64,000 nt of DNA from Streptomyces sp. NBC_01306 (GTDB taxonomy: Bacteria > Actinomycetota > Actinomycetes > Streptomycetales > Streptomycetaceae), in assembly GCF_026340465.1 (NCBI RefSeq), contig NZ_JAPEPC010000001.1:1677501-1741500 (forward strand). Reading direction: 5' to 3'. Both the position numbers and the translations under genes were made by a program. Of the stretch, positions 45,586 through 54,337 are shown piece by piece; within the stretch, counting starts at the first letter, position 1; every line of letters starts with the position of its first letter. The notes below the pieces were generated by a model that did no database searches, was not told the DNA's origin, and worked only from the letters and a program-made list of their open reading frames with translations.

Positions 45586-45650
45586 CCGGCTGTGTGCACC
45601 GGCTGTGTGCACCGGCTGTGTGCACCGGCTGTGTGCACCGGCTGTGCATA
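45586..45650. repeat. 13-bp tandem repeats in the LysR divergent promoter
   Basis: CCGGCTGTGTGCA is repeated four times exactly (45586-45637) and once with changes (45638-45650), ending 9 nt before the LysR ATG. GCATAC occurs just before it twice (GCATACCGTCTGCGCATAC). The array lies where a LysR regulator would bind. Confidence 0.95.
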
Positions 45651-45659
45651 CTCGCCTCC

Positions 45660-46550
45660 ATGGAACTGAGTGTGTGGCGAACGTTCGTGACCGTGTGCCG
45701 CCTCGGGTCGCTGTCGGCGGCGGCGGCCGAACTCAGCCACACGCAATCGGCGGTCTCCCGGCAGATAGCCGGGCTGGAGCGGCAGATCGGGGTGCCCCTG
45801 GTGGAGCGCCATGCGCGTGGTGTGCGTCCGACAGCTGCCGGCGAGGTGTTCCGGCGCCACGCCCTGGCCACGCTCCATGAGGCCGACCGCGCCGTACGTG
45901 CCGCACGGGACGTTCGCGACGGGGCGTTCAGCCGGCCGCTGGCCGTCGGCGCCGCGCCCTCGCTGGCCGCCGGGATCGTTCCCGAGGCCATCCGGGCCCT
46001 GCTGGAGCAGACCGGGTCCGTCCGCTGGAGCCTGGTCCCCGGTCTGAGCGCGCAGCTGCACCAGCGTGTGATCGGCGGCGATCTGGACATCGCTGTCGTC
46101 ACCGACGCACCACCGGGGCTGGCCCATGACCCGCGGGTGGAGCGGCGGTTCCTCGGCCTGGACGAGATGGTCGTCGTCCTGCCCGCCGGCCATCCGCAGG
46201 CCGGGGAAGGCCTGGTGCACATCCGGACGCTGGCCGACCAGACCTGGGCCGAGGACAACGACGGCTCGGCGGCCCTGCTGCGCCAGCACGCGGCCCGTGC
46301 CGGAGTCAGCGCCCGCATCGACCTCACCGCGGCCGATCTGCTGGGCAAGCTGGCTCTGGTGGCAACAGGGCACGCCATCGCGCTGATACCCGGGGTGCTG
46401 ACGTGCGCGCTGCGGGCCGACGTCACCACCGTGGGCCTCGTCGATCCCCCGACCCGCGGCATCTACACGATCGCACCACGCCGTGACCCGCACCCCGCCG
46501 CGGAGACCCTCCACAGGCAGCTCGCCACGCTGGTCACGGACCGGCCATGA
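45660..46550 (+). CDS. LysR-family transcriptional regulator
   Basis: The 296-residue protein has the LysR HTH (WRTFVTVCRLGSLSAAAAELSHTQSAVSRQIAGLERQIGVPLVER) and a periplasmic-binding-protein-like effector domain (LDIAVVTDAPPGL, MVVVLPAGHP, ALVATGHAIALIPGVL). The ATG at 45660 follows a tandem repeat array and no classical ribosome binding site is seen, which may keep its level low. It is divergent from the dehydrogenase-SnoaL fusion, its likely target. The effector is unknown. Confidence 0.9.
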   Translation: MELSVWRTFVTVCRLGSLSAAAAELSHTQSAVSRQIAGLERQIGVPLVERHARGVRPTAAGEVFRRHALATLHEADRAVRAARDVRDGAFSRPLAVGAAPSLAAGIVPEAIRALLEQTGSVRWSLVPGLSAQLHQRVIGGDLDIAVVTDAPPGLAHDPRVERRFLGLDEMVVVLPAGHPQAGEGLVHIRTLADQTWAEDNDGSAALLRQHAARAGVSARIDLTAADLLGKLALVATGHAIALIPGVLTCALRADVTTVGLVDPPTRGIYTIAPRRDPHPAAETLHRQLATLVTDRP

Positions 46551-46553
46551 CCG

Positions 46554-46596
46554 GGGCCTTCGTTGGGATCAGGCCGGGCTCGCGGGCCACAGCCGT
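46554..46596. repeat. Degenerate arms of two palindromic repeat families, side by side
   Basis: GGGCCTTCGTTGGGATCAGG (46554 on) resembles one arm of the 46-bp palindrome at 16497, with a one-base deletion and a substitution. It is followed at 46581-46596 by CGCGGGCCACAGCCGT, the right arm of the hairpin family at 42426 and 52222. It lies between convergent genes and is probably a decayed terminator composite. Confidence 0.7.
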
Positions 46597-46617
46597 GTCC
46601 CGCGGGCCGTGTGGGGG

Positions 46618-47196
46618 TCACTCCGGGCCGGACTCACCGGCCCGCCGGTAGTGCAGCAGGACGACGCCGTTACCGAAGCTCCGTGACTCCGCCAGGTCGA
46701 GACCGGCGAAGGCCCCCGCCGCCGGGAAGAGCGGCGTGCCCCCGCCGATGAGCACCGGGTGGACGTAGATGTGGAACTCGTCGATCAGCCCGTGCGCCAT
46801 GAAGGACGCGGCGAGACCGGCCCCGCCGAGCGACAGGTCCCCGCCGGGCCGGGCCTTGAGCGCGCGCACCTCGTCGGGGACCACTTCCCGTACGACGGTG
46901 GTGTTCCAGTCGGCCCGCTCCAGGGTCCTGGAGTACACGGTCTTGGGCATCTCGCGCCAGATGGCGGCGAACTCCTTCATCGGCTCGCTGATGGACGGGT
47001 CGGCGTCCGCGGTCGGCCAGAAGCCCGCCATCAGCTCATGGGTCACCCGACCGTCCAGGAAGCCGCCGAGCGTCGCCAGGTACGCGTTGACGTGACGGTG
47101 GACTTCGTCGTCGATCCGGTGCCAGCTGATGTCCCGCCCGGGTCCTTCGCTGTACCCGTCCAGGGACATCGACATCGTCAGGATGATCTTTCGCAT
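46618..47196 (-). CDS. Dihydrofolate reductase-like (RibD C-terminal) protein
   Basis: The 192-residue protein starts MRKIILTMSMSLDGYSEGPG and ends with the FHIYVHPVLIGGGTPLFP strand-loop, both typical of the RibD_C/DHFR-like reductase family found in many actinobacterial copies. It lacks a deaminase domain, so it is not RibD itself. An NADPH-dependent reduction is likely, substrate unknown. The ATG at 47196 follows GAGGACCGCG. No neighbouring gene suggests a pathway. Confidence 0.85.
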   Translation of the reverse strand: MRKIILTMSMSLDGYSEGPGRDISWHRIDDEVHRHVNAYLATLGGFLDGRVTHELMAGFWPTADADPSISEPMKEFAAIWREMPKTVYSRTLERADWNTTVVREVVPDEVRALKARPGGDLSLGGAGLAASFMAHGLIDEFHIYVHPVLIGGGTPLFPAAGAFAGLDLAESRSFGNGVVLLHYRRAGESGPE

Positions 47197-47332
47197 CGCG
47201 GTCCTCGCAGGGGTCCGGCCGTAACGGAGTCTCCCGTAACAGGATGGACCGGAACAGGATCACCCGTAACGGGATCTGCCCGGAATGTCACGGGCGGCCC
47301 GGAGAATACGCCCGCCCCGCCCGGAAAACCCG

Positions 47333-48166
47333 TCAACCCGCCACGGCCGCAGCGGACTCGCCGCCCGGCTGCCGGGAGCGGACGGACGCGGCCGCTCCGA
47401 GGACCAGCGCGAGGCCCACGGCCAGCAGATGCTCGCGCCCCGCGAGGTTCGGCCTGAGCATCGAAGGGACGACGATCACCGCGGTGGTCAGCAGGGCGAG
47501 CACCGGGGCGCGCCGGACCACGGCCAGATAGGCGAAGAGTCCCGCCACGGCGGCGGACGGGCCGGTGTCGAGGACGTGCGCGGTCTCGGGCGGCAGTCCC
47601 AGCGGGCCGTGCCCCAGCGCGATCATCACCCGGGCGCCCAGCGTGCCCGCGAGGGACGTGGCGCAGGCGATCAGCAGCGTACGGGTGCGGCCGAGGACGA
47701 GTTCGGCGAGCGCGAAAGCGAGAAACAGCTTGGGCAGCCCCGCCCACACGGGCAGCCCGGGGTCCGTGAGGACCAGTGAGACAGGGGTACGCAGCAGGAC
47801 GAGCGGCAGGGGCAGATCGCCCCGGACCTCGCCGGTCAGCCGTATCGCGACGGCGCCCGTACGGGTCCGTATGAGCTCATGGACGACGATCACCGCGAGG
47901 ACGGCCAGGATGCCGAGTGCGACGCCGGGCACCCCGCGCCTTCTGAACTCCCGCGCGGGCTCGACCACGATCCGCAGCCACTCGCCGCGCAGCAGGTCCT
48001 TGCCGTACGCGGTGAACCGGCTTGCGGCGGCGCGCAGTTGTATTCGCCTGGCGGATCCGTCTGTTCGCCCGGCGGGCTCGGGTATTCGCCCCGCGGGCTC
48101 CGGTATCCGCCCGGCGGGCCCGCTCCCGTCGTCGCCGGTCGCACGGCAGCCGTCGACAGCCCCCAC
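47333..48166 (-). CDS. Rhomboid-like membrane protein
   Basis: The 277-residue protein has about six TM helices. Two motifs recall rhomboid serine proteases: GPSAAVAGLFAYLAV (catalytic Ser region, here GPSA instead of GxSG) and REHLLAVGLAL (catalytic His region), so activity is possible but not certain. The N-terminus is a soluble Pro/Gly/Arg tail with a 7-residue PAGRIPE-type repeat (21-bp DNA units, 48063-48120). The GTG at 48166 has GGGGGAG 7 nt upstream. It is a lone gene, and the role is not known. Confidence 0.7.
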   Translation of the reverse strand: MGAVDGCRATGDDGSGPAGRIPEPAGRIPEPAGRTDGSARRIQLRAAASRFTAYGKDLLRGEWLRIVVEPAREFRRRGVPGVALGILAVLAVIVVHELIRTRTGAVAIRLTGEVRGDLPLPLVLLRTPVSLVLTDPGLPVWAGLPKLFLAFALAELVLGRTRTLLIACATSLAGTLGARVMIALGHGPLGLPPETAHVLDTGPSAAVAGLFAYLAVVRRAPVLALLTTAVIVVPSMLRPNLAGREHLLAVGLALVLGAAASVRSRQPGGESAAAVAG

Positions 48167-48289
48167 CGCTCACTCCCCCATGCTCCCCGCCACCCGATGA
48201 CACGGGCCACGGCCGCGCCCCCGGACGCCCGCACGACTCCGCGATTCTGCCCCACCGGCCCGGTAGTGCGTGGACTGTAGCCGAGGGGG

Positions 48290-49408
48290 CTACAGCCTGG
48301 GGTCGATCACGATCTTACCGACCTCGGTTCCGTCCAGCACGTACTGCTGGCCGGGCGCCAGGGCGTTGACGGCCTCTTGGGCCCTGGCCATCGGCAACCG
48401 GTGCGTGACCAGGGATTCCGCCGCGGCGCCCAGTCGCTCCACCATCAGAAGGGCGCGGTGGAACGACTCGGGGGTGTAGCCGGAGACCGCCACGAGCCGC
48501 GCGTCCTTGGCGAGCAGGTGCCGGTAGGGATTGATGCTGGCCTCGCCCACATCGGAGAAGTGCCCGAGCTCCAGGTAACTTCCCCCCTTGCGAAGGCAGG
48601 AGAGACCCTCCGGCAGAACCGCGGGAGCCCCCACACACTCCGCAACCGCGTCGAAGCCCAGGCCGCCCGGGCTGGCGGCGATGGCCAGCCGCACGCGTTC
48701 CTCGGGGTCGGGCGTCCCGTCGATGCTGATGGTGGTGTCGGCACCGAGCTCTTCGGCGATGCGCAACCGGCGCTCGGGGCCACCGATCGCGACGATGCGG
48801 GCGGCGCCCAGAGCCTTGGCCGCGGCGACCGCGAGCAGGCCGATGGTGCCGGTGCCCTGCACGAGCACACTGTCACCGAAGGCGACACCTGCCCGGCGCA
48901 TACCTTCCACCGGGGTGGAAGCAGGCTCCGCCAGAACCGCCGCTTCCGGGCTCGCCTCGGTGACGAACACCCGCGCCCTGCTGGAGTTGCACAGCACGTA
49001 CTGTCCCCAGCCGCCGCCCGCTTGACGCTCTTCGGGGACCGAGAAACCGATGACGTCGAAGTTGTCGCAGTCGGGGACCGGCCGCGCACGGCGGCAGGAC
49101 GGACAGGTGCCGTCCGGAGTCGCCGGCATCACCACAACCCGGTCGCCCGGCCGCACCGGCCGGCCCGTGACGTCCGTCGTGAAATCGGCGCCCGCCTCGG
49201 CAACCGTGCCGACGACCTCGTGACCCGGTGTGACGGGGTAGCGGAATCCGGGAATGTCGCCCTGACAAATGTGCAGGTCCGTGGCACAGACGCCGGAAAG
49301 CTCGACGCGTACGAGGAGATTGTCCCGCTGCACCTTAGGCATCGGCTGCTCGCGCACGTCGAGGGCGGCGCCGGGGCCTTCAAGCGTGACTACCTTGTTG
49401 GTATTCAT
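48290..49408 (-). CDS. Zinc-type MDR dehydrogenase (sorbitol/threonine dehydrogenase-like)
   Basis: The 372-residue protein has the catalytic zinc motifs SGVCATDLH and TPGHEVVGTV and the Rossmann motif GTGTIGLLAVAAA. The structural zinc loop is incomplete: CPSCRRARPVPDC has three of the usual four cysteines. It is the last gene of a transporter-SDR-MDR operon (51660 to 48290, minus strand). Two dehydrogenases with a sugar importer suggest stepwise oxidation of a sugar or polyol. The ATG at 49408 has AAAGG 9-13 nt upstream. Confidence 0.85.
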   Translation of the reverse strand: MNTNKVVTLEGPGAALDVREQPMPKVQRDNLLVRVELSGVCATDLHICQGDIPGFRYPVTPGHEVVGTVAEAGADFTTDVTGRPVRPGDRVVVMPATPDGTCPSCRRARPVPDCDNFDVIGFSVPEERQAGGGWGQYVLCNSSRARVFVTEASPEAAVLAEPASTPVEGMRRAGVAFGDSVLVQGTGTIGLLAVAAAKALGAARIVAIGGPERRLRIAEELGADTTISIDGTPDPEERVRLAIAASPGGLGFDAVAECVGAPAVLPEGLSCLRKGGSYLELGHFSDVGEASINPYRHLLAKDARLVAVSGYTPESFHRALLMVERLGAAAESLVTHRLPMARAQEAVNALAPGQQYVLDGTEVGKIVIDPRL

Positions 49409-49462
49409 TTCTCAGCCTTTCTTGTCCTGCTGCTCATGCGATGAGGTGCTCTGTCGTGCTTC

Positions 49463-50260
49463 CTACGGCCGGGTCGCCGCTTGTTCCGGGTCGGGGTCCT
49501 GCATGAGAGCCGACCTGCCACCGTCGACGAGCAGGCTGGTACCGGTGATGAACCCGGCCTCCTGCTCATCGGCAAGGAAGCGGATGGCCCGCGCAACGTC
49601 CTGGGGCATGCCGATGCGCCGCACAGGATGCAACGCCTCGACCCGGGCCCGTTCGCGCGCAGGGTCGGCGAAGCCGCCGAAGTACGTTTCGTTGATCGGG
49701 GTGTCGATGTAGCCGGGGCACACCGTATTGACGCGGATGCGCTCCGGCGTCAGTTCCAGCGCGAGCGACTGCCCGAGGGCGACCACTCCTGCTTTCGCGA
49801 CGTTGTACGGGAAGGAGCCGGCCATGGTGGAGAAGGCGTGGTTCGACGCCACATTGACGATGGCGCCCGGCCGTTCCAAGGAGCGCGCCGCAGCCTTCGA
49901 GCACAGCCACACGGCTCGCAGATCGAGGTCCATGGCATGCTGCCACTGCGCGATCGACGTGCCGAGCGTCCCGGTGAAGACGTTCGCCCCCGCGTTGTTG
50001 ACCAGCACGTCGAGTCGCCCGTACACCGCGTGGGCGGTATCGATCAGGTGCTCAGCGGCCCCCTCCTGCGTGAGGTCGGCCGTGGCGACACCGGCGTGGC
50101 CGCCCGCACCACGGATGGCACGCAGCGTCTCGTCGCACTCCTCGCTCCGTATACCGTGAACGACCACGCGGTACCTGCTCGCCGCGAACAGTTCGGCCGT
50201 CGCCCGGCCGATGCCGCGGGTCGAACCGGTCACCAGGACGACGCGTTCCGACGAATTCAT
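49463..50260 (-). CDS. SDR-family oxidoreductase
   Basis: The 265-residue classical SDR has VLVTGSTRGIGRATAELF, the NNAGAN motif, the catalytic Ser in VASNHAFST and YNVAK (Tyr/Lys). PGYIDTPINE and SLLVDGG are usual C-terminal motifs. The ATG at 50260 overlaps the MFS stop (ATGA). With the MFS transporter and downstream MDR it forms a catabolic unit; related proteins act on sugar lactones, gluconates or rhamnose, but the substrate is not determined here. Confidence 0.88.
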   Translation of the reverse strand: MNSSERVVLVTGSTRGIGRATAELFAASRYRVVVHGIRSEECDETLRAIRGAGGHAGVATADLTQEGAAEHLIDTAHAVYGRLDVLVNNAGANVFTGTLGTSIAQWQHAMDLDLRAVWLCSKAAARSLERPGAIVNVASNHAFSTMAGSFPYNVAKAGVVALGQSLALELTPERIRVNTVCPGYIDTPINETYFGGFADPARERARVEALHPVRRIGMPQDVARAIRFLADEQEAGFITGTSLLVDGGRSALMQDPDPEQAATRP

Positions 50261-51660
50261 TCCACTCCTTCGTTGCCCCGGGGGACGAACGTCCCGTCAC
50301 GCAGGCTCGACTCGATCTGTTCCAGGGAGCGCCCGGTCGTCTCGGGCACCCGGAACACGACGAAAACGATCGCGGCGACGTTCAGCGCCGCGTACACCCA
50401 CAGCATTCCGGTCAAGGAGATGCTGTCGACCAGGGTCAGGGTCGTCATGGAGACCAGGAGGTCGGCCCCCCACAAGGTGGTCGCGTGGGCGCTCATCGCC
50501 TTGCCCCGTACCGGAAGCGGGAACAGTTCCGACCCCATGAGCCAGGCGACGACCTGCATGCCCAGGCTGTTGAACGCCATGTAGAGCAACATGAACAACA
50601 TGACCGCCCACCCGGCGTTCCCGGCGAGTGAAGCCGCGCCCATGACGACAAGGCTCAGCGCGGAGCCAGGCAGGGTCCACAGCATCAGCCGACGCCGGCC
50701 GATACGGTCCACGGTCATCGCTCCGAGGATCACCATCAGCGTCTCGACAGCACCGACACCGACGGTCCCGAGCAGTGCAGTCGACTCCCCGAACCCGGAT
50801 TCGGAAAGGAAGGTCGGCGCGTAATAGACGATGGCGTTGATGCCTGTGACCTGCGCGAACAAGGCCACGCCGAGTCCTGCCAGCAGCGCGGGGCGCAGCC
50901 ATCGCGCGCTCAGCTTCTCCTTGCGTTTCCCCTGCTCAGGAAGGGCGCTGACCTCGCGAAGCTCAGCTTCCGCCTCTTCGGGGCTCGTGCGCAGCCGACG
51001 CAGCACGTTCCTGGCCCGCTCGGGTTGACCGTGCGCGACCAGCCAGCGCGGGCTCTCCGGGAGAAAAGCCGTGGCTGCCACCAGCAGCAGCGCGGGGATG
51101 ACCGCGACCGCGACCATCCACCGCCAGGACCAGGAGCTGTGGGTCGTATAACCGACGACGGCGGACACCAGCACTCCCGCCGCGATGAGTACCTGGTACA
51201 TCACCACCAACCGCCCGCGCCGGGACGCGGGCGCGATCTCGGCGATGTAGATGGGGATGACCTGAGACGACCCTCCCACGGCCAAGCCCAGGACGAGGCG
51301 CGAGCCGATCAGTATCTCGACATCGGGGGCGAGCGCGGAGCCGACGGTTCCGATCGCGAAGACGGCCCCGACCAGCACGGCCGCGAACTTCCGCCCCCGG
51401 CGCTCCGACAGCCGGGCCGAAACGAGGGCCCCGACGATGGCGCCGGCCAGGATCGAACTGGTCACCAACTCCTTTCCCTGGGAGCTGAGATGAAAGTCCT
51501 GCGTGATGGACAACAGGGCGGTCGAGATGATGCCCGTGTCGTAACCGAAGAGCAGTCCGGCGACCGCCGCCACGCCCGCGGCGACGCCCAGCAGCCGCCC
51601 GTCCCCGGATGCCGCGGATTGCTCTGTTGCCTTTGCGACGCTGTCCGGTGGCATTGGCAT
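50257..51660 (-). CDS. MFS sugar porter (GalP/XylE-like)
   Basis: The 467-residue, 12-TM proton:sugar symporter has all sugar-porter signatures: GYDTGIISTALL, SERRGRK and VDRIGRRRL, PESPRWLV, and PETTGRSLEQIE at the C-terminus. The ATG at 51660 follows GAAAGG. It is the first gene of the three-gene operon. An AT-richer region with partial dyad (TAGTATCA-AATG-ACTA, about 51682-51700) lies directly upstream and could be the operator. Hexose or pentose uptake is likely. Confidence 0.9.
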   Translation of the reverse strand: MPMPPDSVAKATEQSAASGDGRLLGVAAGVAAVAGLLFGYDTGIISTALLSITQDFHLSSQGKELVTSSILAGAIVGALVSARLSERRGRKFAAVLVGAVFAIGTVGSALAPDVEILIGSRLVLGLAVGGSSQVIPIYIAEIAPASRRGRLVVMYQVLIAAGVLVSAVVGYTTHSSWSWRWMVAVAVIPALLLVAATAFLPESPRWLVAHGQPERARNVLRRLRTSPEEAEAELREVSALPEQGKRKEKLSARWLRPALLAGLGVALFAQVTGINAIVYYAPTFLSESGFGESTALLGTVGVGAVETLMVILGAMTVDRIGRRRLMLWTLPGSALSLVVMGAASLAGNAGWAVMLFMLLYMAFNSLGMQVVAWLMGSELFPLPVRGKAMSAHATTLWGADLLVSMTTLTLVDSISLTGMLWVYAALNVAAIVFVVFRVPETTGRSLEQIESSLRDGTFVPRGNEGVE

Positions 51661-51857
51661 GGCCTGAACCTTTCGAAGCAATGGTAGTATCAAATGACTA
51701 TCAGCGCCGGAGTGCGGGAGTCAAGATCCAGTCGCAGTGACTTGAGGACCGGGTTTCCGGTGTGCATGCCCGCGGCAGCAGCCCGAGCCGTTTTCGCGTC
51801 GGGCCGGGGGCGCGGGCCATCGGCCGCACGACCCCGCGGAAGGCCGCAACGTCCCGG

Positions 51858-52130
51858 TCAGCAGCGCTGCGCCATCAGGCCGGAAGGGATTCCCGGCCCG
51901 CTCGCCAGCGGTTCGAGGAGGACGGCGTCAATGAGTGCGGCGAGGGCGGAGCCCTCCGCGGCCGTACAGTCCGGGGACGCGCTCCCTCAGAGCAGTTCTT
52001 CCGTCTCGGTCCGGGCGCCTGCCAAGATCGCCCGCAGTTCGCGCAGTTGGGCGGCACGGACGGGCGAAGTGAGCCGCCGGCGGATCACCTGCGGATCGTA
52101 GAGATTCCATTCAGCCGGCGGTCGCACCGT
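51858..52130 (-). pseudogene. Truncated TetR-like regulator remnant with an in-frame stop
   Basis: On the minus strand the frame reads RRRLTSPVRAAQLRELRAIL, then TETEELL, then TGA, and continues in the same frame through ALAALIDAVLLEPLAS to a second stop at 51858-51860. The two halves together resemble the C-terminal end of a TetR-family protein. The TGA could come from CGA (Arg) by a single C-to-T change. No N-terminal HTH is left upstream. It may be the decayed regulator of the adjoining MFS/SDR/MDR operon. The family match is by eye only. Confidence 0.4.
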
Positions 52131-52221
52131 GATGCCTGCGGGGCCGGCTCGGGGGATCCAGCAGCGCCCTGTCGGGTGACACGCGCTCTCGGGGACGCGA
52201 GCGGGCTCGGCGGCCCGCATA

Positions 52222-52267
52222 CGGCTGTGGCCCGCGCCCTCGAAGCAGAGGGTGCGGGCCACAGCCG
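52222..52267 (-). terminator. Terminator hairpin after the envelope operon
   Basis: CGGCTGTGGCCCGC (52222-52235) pairs with GCGGGCCACAGCCG (52254-52267), and an inner six-pair stem brings it to 20 bp with a 6-nt loop. It lies 35 nt downstream of the Lys/Ala-rich protein gene and shares its arms with the pyk terminator. Confidence 0.8.
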
Positions 52268-52302
52268 ATTCCGCGGCTCCCGGACGTTCTCGCGCCGGCG
52301 GA

Positions 52303-53667
52303 TCAGGCGCCGGTGAAGTAGTTCTGGAGACCTGGCACATGGAGCGTGCCGCCGAACTGGCCGGCCTGCTTCACCGTTACGTTCGTGAAGAACGCAAACG
52401 GCACGTTGATCGGCGGCGGGGTGTCCGGGCTGAACGTGATCGGGATGAGGCCGAAGAGGTTGCCCTTCAGCGACTCCGTGTACATCGTCACCTGGCCGTC
52501 GCGGATGGTCGACGTCGAGCCCGCCGCGCCCTTCACATGGCCGGTGGCCCCGTTCGGGCCGACGGTCATCTGGTGCAGGTCCTTGATGTCCAGCGAGGAC
52601 GCGGTGAACTTCAGGACCTTCTTGATCTTGCCGCTGCCCGTCCTGACCTCGACGATGCCCTTGTAGTCCAGGCCGTTGAGGGTCAGCATCGAGCTCTTCA
52701 GCGTCCACGGGTCGTCGGGCAGGGCCGGGATGCCCTGTTCCAGATCGGCCGCGGCGAGTGCCTTCGGGTCGGCGGTCGGGCACGGGTAGGACGGCTTGGC
52801 GCCGTCCGGGATGGCCGTGTCCTTCTTGGGGTCGAGGCCCTTGGCGTCCGAGGGGAGTTCCTTGACCGTCTTGCCGGCCTCGGCGGCCGCCTCGCGGATC
52901 TTCTCGGCGGTCTTGTCGGCCGTGCTCTTCGCCGCGCCGGTGACCTTGCCGGCCGCGTCCGCGACGGAGCCCGCTGCCTTCTTGTCCGCCGCCTTCTTCT
53001 CGGCGGCCTTCTTCTCGGCAGCCTTCTTCTCAGCGGCTTTCTTCTCCGCGGCCTTCTTCTCGGCCGCGGTCTTGGCCGTCGCGGAGGACGACGGGTCCGG
53101 GGACGGGCTCGCGGTGTCCTTGTCCGGGTTGAACAGGTGCTTGAGCGCGTCACCCACACCCAGCGGGTCCAGCGGGTTCTTCGACTCGGTCGCGGCGGGC
53201 GACGGGGACGCCTGGTCCGAAGCGGACGAACCCGACGTGGATTGCGTCGACTTCTTCGTGGAGCCGGTCGCCGACGGTGTGGCCGACGGGGACGGGGCGT
53301 CACCGGCCTTGGCGTCCTTCTTGGCGTTGGCGTCCTTGGCGTCCTTGGCGTCCGTCTTGGCCTTGTCCGAAGCCGACGGGCTCGGCGAGTCCGACGCGCT
53401 GTCCGACGGGCTCGGCTCGTCGGAGCGGGACACACACGGTCCGGACGCGAACGGGATGTCGCCGTGGTCGTCGGCCATCGCCAGCTTGGGGGTGAGACCC
53501 ATCCCGACGAACACCGCGGTGGGCATGGCCGCCAGGGCTATCGCCTTGCTCGTGGGTATGTGCAGCTTCGTCAGCAGCGACTTCCTGGGGGCCGCGTGAC
53601 GGCCGCCTCTTCTCTCCGGGAAGTCGTCGCCTTCGGTGGTACTCAGCTGCGCTTCGTCACCCCGCAC
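52303..53667 (-). CDS. Exported Lys/Ala-repeat protein of the DUF6230/DUF6114 operon
   Basis: The 454-residue protein has a basic N-terminus and one hydrophobic segment (AIALAAMPTAVFVGMGL, ending near KLAMA), so it is probably exported. Residues about 75-140 are Ser/Pro/Asp/Lys-rich linkers. A run of KKAAE pentapeptides (15-bp DNA units, 52991-53065) makes a charged helix, and the last about 170 residues look like a beta-rich domain. The GTG at 53667 has GGGAGG 4-5 nt upstream and overlaps the DUF6114 gene by 11 nt; ATG 53709 is an alternative. The Lys-rich helix might contact wall polymers or DNA. Function unknown. Confidence 0.75.
   Translation of the reverse strand: MRGDEAQLSTTEGDDFPERRGGRHAAPRKSLLTKLHIPTSKAIALAAMPTAVFVGMGLTPKLAMADDHGDIPFASGPCVSRSDEPSPSDSASDSPSPSASDKAKTDAKDAKDANAKKDAKAGDAPSPSATPSATGSTKKSTQSTSGSSASDQASPSPAATESKNPLDPLGVGDALKHLFNPDKDTASPSPDPSSSATAKTAAEKKAAEKKAAEKKAAEKKAAEKKAADKKAAGSVADAAGKVTGAAKSTADKTAEKIREAAAEAGKTVKELPSDAKGLDPKKDTAIPDGAKPSYPCPTADPKALAAADLEQGIPALPDDPWTLKSSMLTLNGLDYKGIVEVRTGSGKIKKVLKFTASSLDIKDLHQMTVGPNGATGHVKGAAGSTSTIRDGQVTMYTESLKGNLFGLIPITFSPDTPPPINVPFAFFTNVTVKQAGQFGGTLHVPGLQNYFTGA
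52991..53065. repeat. 15-bp tandem repeat encoding KKAAE units
   Basis: Five near-identical 15-bp units (GCCTTCTTCTCGGCG on the plus strand) lie inside the Lys/Ala-rich protein gene, with weaker copies on each side. Confidence 0.95.
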
Positions 53668-54244
53668 GGTGCCTCCCACCGTTGGCATCCACTGTCGTGT
53701 CCTTGTCATACGCCCGGGACGGCTGCTCCGGGACGGCCGGTGCGTGGCCGAAGGGGAGGAACTCGTCCACGGGAGCCGTGCCTTCGGGCGTGCTTCCGTG
53801 CGGAGTCCCGTCCTCGGAACCGCCCTGGGCCGGCACCGCCGGGTCGGCGTTGGGCTTCGCGGGCGCCCAGGAGAGCGAGAGCGCCCCACCGACCATCGAC
53901 AGCAGGAAGCCGACGACGAAACCGCCGATGTTCGCCACCGGGAGGGAGATCAGCGCCAGCAGGATCGCCGCTACCCCCGCGAACGCCTTGACAGCGGCGT
54001 GGTACCACATCGTCACACCGAGCGTGACGAGCAGCACGCCGATGATCAGCGACCCGGCACCCGCGGTGGTGGACATCGCCAGCGTCACATTGCCGAGGTG
54101 CATGTTGGCGTACGGGAAGTAGGCGATCGGCACGCCTCCCGCCATGGTGAACAGGCCCGCCCAGAAGGGTCGGTTTCCCCGCCATGCGCGGAAGCGAAGC
54201 CGCCAGTGGGTGAAATCGCGGGAACCTGTGGACTCGGCGCTCAT
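53657..54244 (-). CDS. DUF6114-type small membrane protein
   Basis: The 195-residue protein has four TM helices after a short basic N-terminus (RLRFRAWRGNRPFWAGLFTMAGGVPIAYFPYANMHLG, a conserved start of this Streptomyces family) and a Pro/Gly-rich cytosolic or external tail. The ATG at 54244 follows GGGAG. It is the middle gene of an operon with DUF6230 upstream and the Lys/Ala-rich protein downstream; this grouping is common in Streptomyces as far as I know. A role in the envelope is likely, but none is established to my knowledge. Confidence 0.85.
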   Translation of the reverse strand: MSAESTGSRDFTHWRLRFRAWRGNRPFWAGLFTMAGGVPIAYFPYANMHLGNVTLAMSTTAGAGSLIIGVLLVTLGVTMWYHAAVKAFAGVAAILLALISLPVANIGGFVVGFLLSMVGGALSLSWAPAKPNADPAVPAQGGSEDGTPHGSTPEGTAPVDEFLPFGHAPAVPEQPSRAYDKDTTVDANGGRHRAG

Positions 54245-54337
54245 GGAAAACAGCTCCCTGGTACCGGTGTTGCTCTGAGAAGTAGGGGGTTCGGGCGGCC
54301 GCAGCGCCGACTGCGCGCTCCGGCCGCCCGGGTGTGC

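Noticed and set aside
45586..45650. CRISPR array
   Set aside because: The 13-bp units are directly adjacent with no spacers, and no cas gene is present.
51694..52316. Plus-strand genes in the MFS upstream region
   Set aside because: They are low-complexity frames without start signals, and the minus strand shows the better-supported regulator remnant.
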